From contig NZ_CP031716.1 in assembly GCF_001696605.3 (NCBI RefSeq), forward strand, positions 930,001-994,000: DNA of 64,000 nt, written 5' to 3'. A model generated the notes under the pieces. The model searched no databases, was not told the DNA's origin, and saw nothing but the letters and a program-made list of their open reading frames with translations. The position numbers were made by a program, and so were the translations under genes. Each line of letters opens with the position of its first letter. Within the stretch, counting starts at the first letter, position 1. This document shows, piece by piece, positions 56,102 through 64,000 of the stretch. The DNA is from Acinetobacter wuhouensis. GTDB taxonomy: Bacteria > Pseudomonadota > Gammaproteobacteria > Pseudomonadales > Moraxellaceae.

Positions 56102-56395
56102 ATGGCTAAACGTTTTAGTCCCGAATTTAAACAGCAAGCGATTGATTATGCACTTTCAAACTCACACGAGTCTGTAGCTGCAATCGCCCAGAAATTAGGT
56201 GTGGGTTATTCAACATTAGATAAATGGATTCGTGAAACCAATCCGGCAGGTTCAAGCAAACGTCAACTTTCACCAGAACAACAGCGGATCGTGGAATTAG
56301 AGAAAGAAGTCAAACAGCTCAAGGAAGCCAATGACATCTTAAAAAAAGCGCATGTGTACTTTCTAACAGATCATGCCAAGAAAAGTACACGGTAA
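56102..56395 (+). CDS. IS3-family transposase OrfA (second IS)
   Basis: A 97-residue protein, MAKRFSPEFKQQAIDYALSN..., with helix-turn-helix (VAAIAQKLGVGYSTLDKWIRE) and a coiled coil (VELEKEVKQLKEANDILKKA). A slippery A-AAA-AAA stretch at 56341-56347 allows the -1 shift into orfB. Confidence 0.92.
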   Translation: MAKRFSPEFKQQAIDYALSNSHESVAAIAQKLGVGYSTLDKWIRETNPAGSSKRQLSPEQQRIVELEKEVKQLKEANDILKKAHVYFLTDHAKKSTR

Positions 56396-57261
56396 TTCAA
56401 GATCTAGATATGAATGAAGTCACCGTATCTTCTGCCTGTAAATACCTAGGTGTCAGCACTTCAGGCTATTATGCCTGGCGAAAACGTCAAGCCAATACGG
56501 CACAGAAATATAATGACTTAAAAGCCGTATATTGGCAGCATCATGCACGATTGGGTGCACCTTCATTAGTACATGACATGCATGATTTAGGTTACAACAT
56601 GAGCGAACGTACTATTGGAAGGATGCTAAAAAAGCTTGGTTTACGTAGCAGGATTGCGCGTAAATACAAGCATACGACTGATTCAACCCATCGTTTGCCT
56701 ACAGCACCCAACTTGTTGGATCGCCAATTTACAGTTACTCAGCCTAATAAAGTCTGGACAACAGACATTACCTATATCCGCACTAAAGAAGGTTGGTTGT
56801 ATTTATGTGTGATGCTAGATTTATTTAGCCGTCGTATCGTGGGGTGGCAAACCAGCCATCGAATAGACCGCCAGTTGGTGTGTGATACGTTTAACTATGC
56901 AATGGCTCGTCAGGGTTATCCAACTGGTGTTATGGTTCATTCGGACCAAGGCTCACAGTACTGTAGTCGTGATTTTAGAGCGCTGTTACTGAAAAATGAT
57001 TGTACTCAGAGTATGTCTAGACGTGGAAACTGTTGGGATAATGCAGTGACTGAAAGCTTCTTTCATACATTAAAAGGTCATGTGGTACATGGCAGTGTGT
57101 TTTCGACTCGAAAAGAGGCGAATGCGGTCTTGTTTGATTATATTGAGATTTATTACAATCGGGTCAGAAGGCATTCTGCAAACGGCTGGTTAAGTCCAGA
57201 AGCCTTTGAACAGAAATATTTCAAGAATTTAGAGGGATCGATTGTCCACGATACTGTCTAG
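56347..57261 (+). CDS. IS3-family transposase OrfB (second IS)
   Basis: The catalytic frame, open from the frameshift site; an ATG at 56410 would give 283 residues. DDE residues are in VWTTDITYIRT, MVHSDQGSQYCS and NAVTESFFHTLK. HTH_21 domain at the N-terminus. It appears intact, so the element may be mobile. Confidence 0.93.
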   Translation, partial: SACVLSNRSCQEKYTVIQDLDMNEVTVSSACKYLGVSTSGYYAWRKRQANTAQKYNDLKAVYWQHHARLGAPSLVHDMHDLGYNMSERTIGRMLKKLGLRSRIARKYKHTTDSTHRLPTAPNLLDRQFTVTQPNKVWTTDITYIRTKEGWLYLCVMLDLFSRRIVGWQTSHRIDRQLVCDTFNYAMARQGYPTGVMVHSDQGSQYCSRDFRALLLKNDCTQSMSRRGNCWDNAVTESFFHTLKGHVVHGSVFSTRKEANAVLFDYIEIYYNRVRRHSANGWLSPEAFEQKYFKNLEGSIVHDTV

Positions 57262-57269
57262 GATCAGTT

Positions 57270-57662
57270 GCCAGTGGTGATGCTAATAAAAATAGTTTAA
57301 CTGGCATGACAGAGAGTACTGATGTAGCTCAAACAGGCTGGTGGATGTCATTTAATGAACCAGTACAATTGGGTAAATTAAATGTAACTCAACCAATTAT
57401 TTTAGATAATAATATTCTTAAGCAAGTTGCAGAAAGAGTAACAGAGACTTTATTGGTATTAGGACCTAATACTCCTAAAGCTGAGGCTAATGGTTTAGGT
57501 GAGCTTATTAGTTTATTGGCTGATCAACCTTTATCTTCAAAAGTTGTTGCTGACTTAGATTCGGCAACCAAAAATAATCCAGTTTATTTTAAATTACAAA
57601 ACCAACAATTAGGTAATCAAAACGTAGTTTCAAACTGTTACGGCTCTCTAAAATTCTGCTAG
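57270..57662 (+). pseudogene. filA: FilA-like protein, C-terminal part after the IS
   Basis: Codons 395-524 of the interrupted gene: it continues ASGDANKNSLTGMTEST, then GWWMSFNEPVQLGKLNVTQP and the conserved C-terminal NCYGSLKFC. The first in-frame ATG (57306) has no ribosome site, so this half is likely not translated. Confidence 0.9.
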
Positions 57663-57670
57663 TTGATCTG

Positions 57671-57698
57671 AAAAAACCTCCAAATTTGGAGGTTTTTT
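57671..57698. terminator. Bidirectional terminator between filA and smpB
   Basis: AAAAAACCTCCAAA pairs with TTTGGAGGTTTTTT with almost no loop; it ends both convergent genes. Confidence 0.92.
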
Positions 57699-57706
57699 AT
57701 TGCGGA

Positions 57707-58183
57707 TTACTTATGCATAATTCGTGCTTTATCACGTTGCCAATCACGGTCTTTTTCAGTGGCACGTTTATCATGCAATTGCTTACCTTTTACTAAAGCA
57801 ATTTCAAGTTTTGCCAAATGACCTTTCCAGTAACACGCAAGTGGTACACAGGTATAACCTTTTTGATTAACTGCGCCCATGAGCTTTTCAAGCTCACGAC
57901 GTGACAATAACAATTTACGGGTACGAGTTGCTTCAGGCACGACATGTGTAGACGCTGAAAGGAGCGGTTGAATTTGAGCACCAAACAGGAAAGCTTCATT
58001 ATTCTTAAACGTAATATAGCTTTCAGTAATGGTCATACGTCCAGCACGTAATGACTTTACTTCCCAGCCTTGTAAGGAAAGTCCAGCTTCAAATTTTTCT
58101 TCAATAAAATAATCGTGGCGCGCACGTTTATTTTGCGCAATCGTACCACCATTATTTTTTTTAACGACAATCTTATTCGACAT
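57707..58183 (-). CDS. smpB: SsrA-binding protein SmpB
   Basis: A 158-residue Smp[31 protein letters not shown] and the basic tail [25 protein letters not shown] are typical. It brings tmRNA to stalled ribosomes. No tmRNA gene is seen in the window. Confidence 0.97.
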   Translation of the reverse strand: MSNKIVVKKNNGGTIAQNKRARHDYFIEEKFEAGLSLQGWEVKSLRAGRMTITESYITFKNNEAFLFGAQIQPLLSASTHVVPEATRTRKLLLSRRELEKLMGAVNQKGYTCVPLACYWKGHLAKLEIALVKGKQLHDKRATEKDRDWQRDKARIMHK

Positions 58184-58307
58184 AATACAAATATTCCAAG
58201 AATAGCCTTATTTTGCCTCAAACTTGGCTTCAGGTGAAGTCATTTCACAATTAAAAGCTGTCTGTAAATTGCTTGAGGTTATTCGCTAATAATTGAGTTT
58301 TTGTTAA

Positions 58308-58835
<528 letters not shown>

Positions 58836-58836
58836 T

Positions 58837-59100
58837 GTGTCTTTAATTATCACAGATGAATGCATCAATTGTGATGTGTGTGAACCTGTATGTCCAAATG
58901 AAGCAATTTTCATGGGTGAATTGATTTATGAAATCAATCCAAACCTATGTACAGAATGTGTTGGGCATCATGACAAACCGCAGTGTGCTTTGTTCTGTCC
59001 AGTCGATTGTATTCCGCTTGATCCAAATCATGTCGAAAGTCAAGATGACTTGATGGAAAAGTATAAAAAACTGATTGCTCAAAAAAGCGCAAGCAATTAA
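58837..59100 (+). CDS. YfhL-type 4Fe-4S ferredoxin
   Basis: An 87-residue ferredoxin with two cluster motifs: CINCDVCEPVCPNEAI and CTECVGHHDKPQCALFCPVDCI, the second with the extended YfhL loop. Start GTG at 58837, one base after the coaD stop, so the pair is co-translated. Electron carrier of unknown partner. Confidence 0.92.
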   Translation: MSLIITDECINCDVCEPVCPNEAIFMGELIYEINPNLCTECVGHHDKPQCALFCPVDCIPLDPNHVESQDDLMEKYKKLIAQKSASN

Positions 59101-59126
59101 GTCTAAAATTTGTTAGGATACGCCCC

Positions 59127-59500
<374 letters not shown>

Positions 59501-59524
59501 AATGAATTTTATTATAATTAATGC

Positions 59525-59553
59525 TTGACGTATGCGTGTTTACAGCAGATAAT
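59525..59553 (+). promoter_or_regulatory. Promoter of tRNA-Met
   Basis: TTGACG, exactly 17 bases, then GATAAT, followed by the GC-rich GCGCGC, as in stringently controlled stable-RNA promoters. It starts just after rnpB. Confidence 0.88.
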
Positions 59554-59568
59554 GCGCGCACAGTTTTA

Positions 59569-59645
59569 GGCTATGTAGCTCAGTTGGTTAGAGCACCGCA
59601 CTCATAATGCGGGGGTCACAGGTTCAAGTCCCGTCATAGCCACCA
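59569..59645 (+). tRNA. tRNA-Met(CAT), elongator type
   Basis: A 77-base tRNA with encoded CCA. The anticodon is CAT in loop CTCATAA. The acceptor GGCTATG/CATAGCC is fully paired, so it is not an initiator, and the body matches E. coli elongator Met. A lysidine-type Ile tRNA is unlikely. Confidence 0.93.
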
Positions 59646-59653
59646 TTTTTATA

Positions 59654-59684
59654 GACCATGCTTCCAAAAGCATGGTCTTTTTTT
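59654..59684 (+). terminator. Terminator of tRNA-Met
   Basis: GACCATGCTT pairs with AAGCATGGTC, followed by seven T. Confidence 0.93.
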
Positions 59685-59723
59685 ATCTGTAGATTTTGTT
59701 TAATGAGTTGGTTGTTGAAAAAA

Positions 59724-60683
59724 TTAGAATCCAAACGAGATTGCAGAATTTTCACCACTAAATTCGAGTCGAGGTTGGTTTTGATTTAAGCTGAAATCAT
59801 AAGTTTTTGAGCGTGAAATCTTTGTCGCACCAAATTGATAAGCAAAATTTAAATTTACTTTGTTAATTTTATAAGTTGAAAATAAGTCGGGATGCTGTGT
59901 ATGTAGGTCTTGAATTAATGTTTCAGCGATTTCTTGCTGATTTAAATATTTTGGCGTGGATAGAGTTAAAACAAGAATTTGATTATTTGATATTGCTTGA
60001 CCGATTGAAGTGCTTTGGTTGACTACTTGAATGTTTGTGATATCACCTGAAAATTGATTTTTTAGGTCATTTGAAAGTGGTGCATTTTGTTGGTAAGTCC
60101 ATAGGTTGGCAGCAAAGATTATTACAGTCAGTGCACTCATGATGTAATAGTGAACTGACCATACTGCGTGATATGGAATAGTTGATTGTGAGTTTCTTAA
60201 GATCTGAGTTTTACTGAATATATCATGTAAGGATTGTTGACTGTTTCTATTGAAAATAGCTAGATAGAAACAGGCGAATACGATACTTTGAAAGAGGGCT
60301 ACAAGCAGAGTTATACTCAGTTGATTACTCGATTGTTGTTGTAAGTATCCAATAAAGCACAGTGGAATAATCAAAATACTTGAGCGTATAAGGGAGTGGA
60401 ATGTTGAAATAGAGAAACCCATTAAATTTGTTACTCTGATTTTACAAACCATTTTCCCAATTGTTTTGCCTTGACCAATACTACTATTCAATGCAGCGAA
60501 ATAAAATAAGCAAATCAATGTGCCGATACATTGAAAAATAAAAGGTGAATTTTCAAGATAAGGGTATAGAGATTTACCAACGACCATGCCCGTCACGCCG
60601 AGGACAATACAGTCAATGATAAACGCAAAAATTCGTGGAAATCTTGGAATGCTTACTTTTGAATTGGATATTAAATCAGTCAT
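59724..60683 (-). CDS. RDD family membrane protein
   Basis: A 319-residue protein. The RDD domain (residues 12-155) begins IPRFPRIFAFIIDCIVLG and has GQGKTIGKMVCKIRV; a fifth helix near 175 precedes an extracytoplasmic tail of about 120 residues. RDD proteins are linked to ion balance or signalling, but no function can be given here. The tail is not a known domain. Confidence 0.8.
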   Translation of the reverse strand: MTDLISNSKVSIPRFPRIFAFIIDCIVLGVTGMVVGKSLYPYLENSPFIFQCIGTLICLFYFAALNSSIGQGKTIGKMVCKIRVTNLMGFSISTFHSLIRSSILIIPLCFIGYLQQQSSNQLSITLLVALFQSIVFACFYLAIFNRNSQQSLHDIFSKTQILRNSQSTIPYHAVWSVHYYIMSALTVIIFAANLWTYQQNAPLSNDLKNQFSGDITNIQVVNQSTSIGQAISNNQILVLTLSTPKYLNQQEIAETLIQDLHTQHPDLFSTYKINKVNLNFAYQFGATKISRSKTYDFSLNQNQPRLEFSGENSAISFGF

Positions 60684-60860
60684 TGTTGTTCATTCTAATT
60701 AAGTTTATGAAAATTTATATAATAATTTAGTTCTTCTATTCTAAATATTTTAATGAGAAATTGCTAGAAAATGAGCTAATTTGAAAGATTGTTCAAAAAT
60801 GCATATGCTGTGAATCATTGAAAACTTTAATTCTTCTTATTACACATCAGTTCCAGACAT

Positions 60861-60882
60861 AAAAAAACCTGCATATTGCAGG
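60861..60882 (-). terminator. Terminator of tRNA-Leu
   Basis: CCTGCA pairs with TGCAGG and is followed on the minus strand by seven T, about 35 bases after the tRNA end. Confidence 0.88.
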
Positions 60883-60916
60883 ATTCTTTATTGCACCATT
60901 TTAAGAAGTATTAAAA

Positions 60917-61002
60917 TGGTGCCCGAGGCCAGACTCGAACTGGCACGCTTTGTGGGCGGGGGATTTTAAATCCCCTGTGTCTACCGATTTCACCACTCGG
61001 GC
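60917..61002 (-). tRNA. tRNA-Leu(TAA)
   Basis: An 86-base class II tRNA with encoded CCA, acceptor GCCCGAG/CTCGGGC, anticodon TAA in loop TTTAAAA, and a long variable arm. Confidence 0.95.
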
Positions 61003-61117
61003 ATGTGCGCAATAATATAGGACAGTTTTTTACTTGGCAAGCGTATTTGAAGCGATTTGCTTTCTTTTCAATCAATTCATGTGTTTATGTTTGAAAATAA
61101 AACAATTTAAGTAGAAC

Positions 61118-61145
61118 TTATCATGATTTGTCATGTTTTCTTCAT
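61118..61145 (+). promoter_or_regulatory. Candidate Pho-box-like repeats upstream of phoD
   Basis: Three TCAT words at 61121, 61131 and 61142 occur in TTATCAT, TTGTCAT and TCTTCAT, spaced 10 and 11 bases, similar to the 11-bp repeat of PhoB boxes (TGTCAT units). They end 72 bases before the phoD ATG. Confidence 0.5.
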
Positions 61146-61216
61146 GGTTTTGAGATTAAAACGAAATATTCCCCAACTACATTGATTGAGAAAAAACCTT
61201 GGGGAAATCTTAGATC

Positions 61217-62980
61217 ATGCCAAATTCAATATCGCGCCGTGAATTAATTCAAAAATCATTAGCCAGTTTCGGTGCTTTATCTTTACCTGTTTCACTCACT
61301 GCTTGTGGTAGTGATGACGATTCGACATCTGAAACAAAAGTGGAATTTTTACATGGGGTTGCTAGTGGCGATCCACTCAAAGATCGCGTGATTCTATGGA
61401 CGCGTGTTACGCCACAAGATACATCATTGCGTTTAGAGGTGGTTTGGGAAATTGCGACTGATGATAAATTTAGCCAAATCATCAATACTGGCAAAGTTCA
61501 AACAGCAAAAGCGCAAGATTTTACAATCAAAGTGGATGCCGACAAGCTTAAATCTGGGCAAGCTTATTATTATCGTTTTAAATTCGGTTCAGTGATTTCA
61601 ACAGTTGGACGGACTAAAACCTTGCCTGAAACGACTAATTCGGTGCAATTTGCGGTATGTTCATGTTCGAATTATCCAGCCGGCTATTTCTATGTTTATA
61701 AAGAAATGGCAAAGCAAGAAGTGGATGCCATCATTCATTTGGGTGACTATATTTATGAATATGGCAAAGATGGTTATGCCACAGAAGATGCAGCTAAATT
61801 AGGACGTACGTTAGCTGCTGATAATGATAAAGAAATTATTAAATTAGACGATTATCGTAAACGCTATGCTTTATATCATACCGATTTAGATTTACAGGCA
61901 GCGCATGCACGTCACCCGTTCATCGTGATTTGGGATGATCATGAGTTGGCAAATGATGCATGGAAAGAAGGTGCTGAAAATCATCAGCCTGCAACCGAAG
62001 GAAGTTTCTTAGATCGAAAATTAGCAGCGTTACAGGCTTATTTCGAGTGGATGCCGATTCGTCCAGTTTCAGCCACTGATCACTTGAATATTTATCGTCA
62101 ATTTGATTATGGCACATTGGTTCAACTCACCATGCTCGATACGCGTATTTTAGCGCGTGATCAACAGTTGGAATACGCCAACTATATGACAGCGACTGGT
62201 TTAGATATTGCAAAATTTCAAGCAGATTTGACCAGTACTACTCGTACACTCATGGGGTATACACAACGTGAATGGTTGCAAAAGAAATTAGCGCAATCTA
62301 CTGCAACTTGGAATGTGTTGGGTCAGCAAGTGTTGATGTCAAAAATGTTGATTCCTGCTGAATTGCTTATGTCTTTAGCTGCAATTACCAGTGGAAATGT
62401 CACGACTGAAACATTAACAAAAATGAATCAGCAAATTACTGAATTGGTGACATTAAAAGTGCGGATGCAAAAGGGTGATCCTACTTTAACTGCAACTGAG
62501 AAAGCACGTATTACGACGGTAGCACCTTATAATTTAGATGCGTGGGATGGTTATTATGCGGAGCGTGAAATTTTGTATGGCACGCTTAAGACCTTGAACA
62601 AAAAAGTGGTCGTTTTAGCAGGGGATACTCATAATGCATGGGCTTCTAATTTGCATACGCAAACAGGGGATTTTGTCGGGGTCGAGTTGGCAACCAGTTC
62701 GGTGTCTTCACCTGGGATGGAAAAGTATCTTAATATTCCTTTGGCACAGCTACAGCAGTTTGAGTTTGCATTCACAACTTTGATTGATGAATTAAATTAT
62801 ACCAATTTAAATCAACGCGGTTATTTGAAAGTAGGTTTTACGGCACAACAGGTTCAAGCTGATTGGATTTTTGTGGATAGTATTAAAGAAAAAACCTATA
62901 CCATCGACGCTAATCGTAAACATCAAGTGATATTGAATAATGCTTTGCAGGATGTAAGTACTGTTCAAAAGAGTGCGTAG
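61217..62980 (+). CDS. phoD: Alkaline phosphatase D (PhoD)
   Basis: A 587-residue PhoD-family phosphodiesterase/phosphatase. The N-terminus combines a Tat-like SRREL with a lipobox LTAC (Cys30), so the enzyme may be an exported lipoprotein. The PhoD fold shows HGVASGDPLKDRVILWTRV, HLGDYIYEYG, WDDHE and LAGDTHNAW, the metal ligands. It releases phosphate outside the cytoplasm under phosphate limitation. Confidence 0.93.
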   Translation: MPNSISRRELIQKSLASFGALSLPVSLTACGSDDDSTSETKVEFLHGVASGDPLKDRVILWTRVTPQDTSLRLEVVWEIATDDKFSQIINTGKVQTAKAQDFTIKVDADKLKSGQAYYYRFKFGSVISTVGRTKTLPETTNSVQFAVCSCSNYPAGYFYVYKEMAKQEVDAIIHLGDYIYEYGKDGYATEDAAKLGRTLAADNDKEIIKLDDYRKRYALYHTDLDLQAAHARHPFIVIWDDHELANDAWKEGAENHQPATEGSFLDRKLAALQAYFEWMPIRPVSATDHLNIYRQFDYGTLVQLTMLDTRILARDQQLEYANYMTATGLDIAKFQADLTSTTRTLMGYTQREWLQKKLAQSTATWNVLGQQVLMSKMLIPAELLMSLAAITSGNVTTETLTKMNQQITELVTLKVRMQKGDPTLTATEKARITTVAPYNLDAWDGYYAEREILYGTLKTLNKKVVVLAGDTHNAWASNLHTQTGDFVGVELATSSVSSPGMEKYLNIPLAQLQQFEFAFTTLIDELNYTNLNQRGYLKVGFTAQQVQADWIFVDSIKEKTYTIDANRKHQVILNNALQDVSTVQKSA

Positions 62981-63019
62981 TCTTTTTTCTAACACAAGCA
63001 ATGGCTATATAGCGAAGCC

Positions 63020-63050
63020 AGCCAAGATTTAATTTAAGTCTTGGCTTTTT
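63020..63050 (+). terminator. Terminator of phoD
   Basis: GCCAAGA pairs with TCTTGGC, followed by five T. Confidence 0.88.
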
Positions 63051-63102
63051 CGTTTACGCTATTTTGTTTTTACTATTTGATTTAAATGAATTATTTTAGT
63101 GA

Positions 63103-63969
63103 CTAAGTTTTTAAATGCTGTGCTAAAGAGCCATTATCTCCAAATAATTTTTTACGATACTCAGCTTCAAGTTGTTCTGTTTGCATATTACGCGGATTAA
63201 AATCGTATTGTGTTACTTCAAACATACCTAAGGCTGCTCGAGTCAAAATTCCTAGTCGATTAACACCACCAAAACCTAGATAAAAACAATCATTTAAATC
63301 ACGTAAAGAGAACTTAATATCTTTACGTTTTAAAATTTTATACCAGTGTCCAAATAGAACAGGCGTGAGATGCTTCGTAATCCGTAATAGGGCAATACTT
63401 CTATTCCGTGGCGTATTACCACCCACTGCGGTTAAAACATCATAAGCCACAGATTTGTGCTCAAGCTCTTCTAGTGCATGCCACTCCCAAAGATCACGCT
63501 TTTCTTGCGTGGTTTTTTTCTGAATTAAACCATCTGTCAATAATAATCGTGCAAGGGTTGCAGTAAAGTGCTCCATGACTACTGTCGCAGCCAACTGGTC
63601 TATTTTATTTAACTTTCTAAATTGATCGAGGACACGTTTAGTTTGAGCTTCAATCTCTAAAACTTCGGAAAATTGTGAATCTAATAAATGCTTGTTTAAA
63701 GACTGATGTTCTCGACTATGAAACGCTTCTTGTGCAATAAATGTTTGAATATCTTTGCATAGTTGCTCATCGGAAATTTGATGACGCACATTACGTATAC
63801 TTTCGATAAAGAACATTTCACCAGGTGGAAACATTGCAGATAAAATAACGAATAATGAGGAAACAACAGTATTATCTTCATAATAAAAAGAAAACCTTTC
63901 TTCTTTTCGATGAGAAAGAATGACATTCCTTCGTACCATTTTCTCTATAGGATTATAAATTGTATTCAT
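63103..63969 (-). CDS. Predicted metal-dependent hydrolase (PF10118 family)
   Basis: A 288-residue all-helical protein. EAFHSREHQ and WHALEELEHKSVAYDV give the Glu and His ligands of a probable di-metal centre, and FFIESIRNVRHQISD is also typical. Members are common in Acinetobacter as multiple paralogues with unknown substrates. The start lies close to the window end. Confidence 0.82.
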   Translation of the reverse strand: MNTIYNPIEKMVRRNVILSHRKEERFSFYYEDNTVVSSLFVILSAMFPPGEMFFIESIRNVRHQISDEQLCKDIQTFIAQEAFHSREHQSLNKHLLDSQFSEVLEIEAQTKRVLDQFRKLNKIDQLAATVVMEHFTATLARLLLTDGLIQKKTTQEKRDLWEWHALEELEHKSVAYDVLTAVGGNTPRNRSIALLRITKHLTPVLFGHWYKILKRKDIKFSLRDLNDCFYLGFGGVNRLGILTRAALGMFEVTQYDFNPRNMQTEQLEAEYRKKLFGDNGSLAQHLKT

Positions 63970-64000
63970 TGTTTTGACCTTTATCGGCTATATTTGTAAA

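Larger units (their letters stand above)
56029..57266 (+). mobile_element. IS3-family insertion sequence (IS1236/IS51-like) in filA
   Basis: A complete 1,238-bp element with inverted ends starting TGATCCTAGACA and ending TGTCTAGGATCA-like, flanked by the direct 3-bp duplication GTT (56026-56028 and 57267-57269). orfA and orfB are intact. The size, ends and target duplication resemble IS1236 of A. baylyi as I recall it; a database match is needed for the name. Confidence 0.95.

Noticed and set aside
51410..57266. The two IS elements as ends of a composite transposon carrying pgeF and the flavodoxin gene
   Set aside because: They are different IS3-family types with unrelated ends and opposite orientation, and the genes between are core.
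59569..59645. tRNA with CAT anticodon as lysidine tRNA-Ile2 or initiator
   Set aside because: Fully paired first acceptor base pair and body sequence match elongator tRNA-Met.

Overview
This window is a chromosomal segment of a gamma-proteobacterium of the genus Acinetobacter. The evidence is gene content and order: a WS/DGAT wax-ester synthase very close to AtfA of A. baylyi, a pmrCAB colistin-response operon with an Acinetobacter-type PmrB, a FilA-like surface protein, a tRNA-Gln array between ispE and prs, and AT-rich DNA with AT-rich intergenic regions. The species cannot be fixed from sequence reading alone. Almost all of the window is core housekeeping DNA. There is no prophage, CRISPR array, integron or obvious defence island. 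Accessory material is limited to two IS3-family elements, several dispersed intergenic repeats and a few lineage-specific small genes.

Layout. 1-6.5 kb: end of ispA, proline symporter putP, an nfeD/qmcA membrane-microdomain pair, a patatin-like lipoprotein, a PlsC-type acyltransferase and an AmpG-like transporter. 7-12 kb: the pmrCAB lipid A phosphoethanolamine operon behind a PmrA-box-like site, then a repeat-rich gap and a PAP2 phosphatase. 12-15.5 kb: ammonium transporter and two poorly known genes. 15.5-23.5 kb: gatCAB (amidotransferase for Gln-tRNA or Asn-tRNA) divergent from mreBCD-maf-rng (cell shape, septum, RNA processing). 23.6-36.5 kb: a PA1571-type small protein, atfA, cysH, thrH, tesA divergent from ybbA-ybbP, dedA, trhO, a DUF1289 gene, a TetR/HPP divergent pair with a near-perfect operator palindrome, and ribB behind an FMN riboswitch. 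36.6-51.2 kb: a DUF2157/GDYXXLXY pair, panD, pth, rplY, prs, four identical tRNA-Gln, ispE, lolB, a TPR protein, hemA, dnaG, bamD, rluD. 51.4-57.7 kb: an IS3-family element between rluD and pgeF, a flavodoxin-like gene, and a filA-like gene split exactly by a second IS3-family element with a 3-bp target duplication. 57.7-64 kb: smpB, coaD, a 4Fe-4S ferredoxin, rnpB, tRNA-Met, an RDD protein, tRNA-Leu, phoD and a PF10118 protein.

How the genes work together. Envelope biogenesis is the strongest theme: lipid A modification (pmrCAB), lipoprotein and beta-barrel assembly (lolB, bamD), cell shape (mreBCD), phospholipid metabolism (acyltransferase, patatin, PAP2). Translation is the second: gatCAB, tRNA-Gln, tRNA-Met, tRNA-Leu, rnpB, pth, rplY, smpB, rluD, trhO, rng.

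The most interesting unexplained signal is a short intergenic element present at least five times, always TGAG, then a 4-bp stem with a 3-nt loop, then CGCAAG. The stem sequence differs between loci but always pairs, and most copies sit inside a larger variable inverted repeat, usually between convergent genes. This pattern of covariation suggests a structured nucleic acid element. A second signal is a composite repeat shared between about 11.07-11.29 kb and 51.28-52.73 kb, the latter copy apparently interrupted by an IS.
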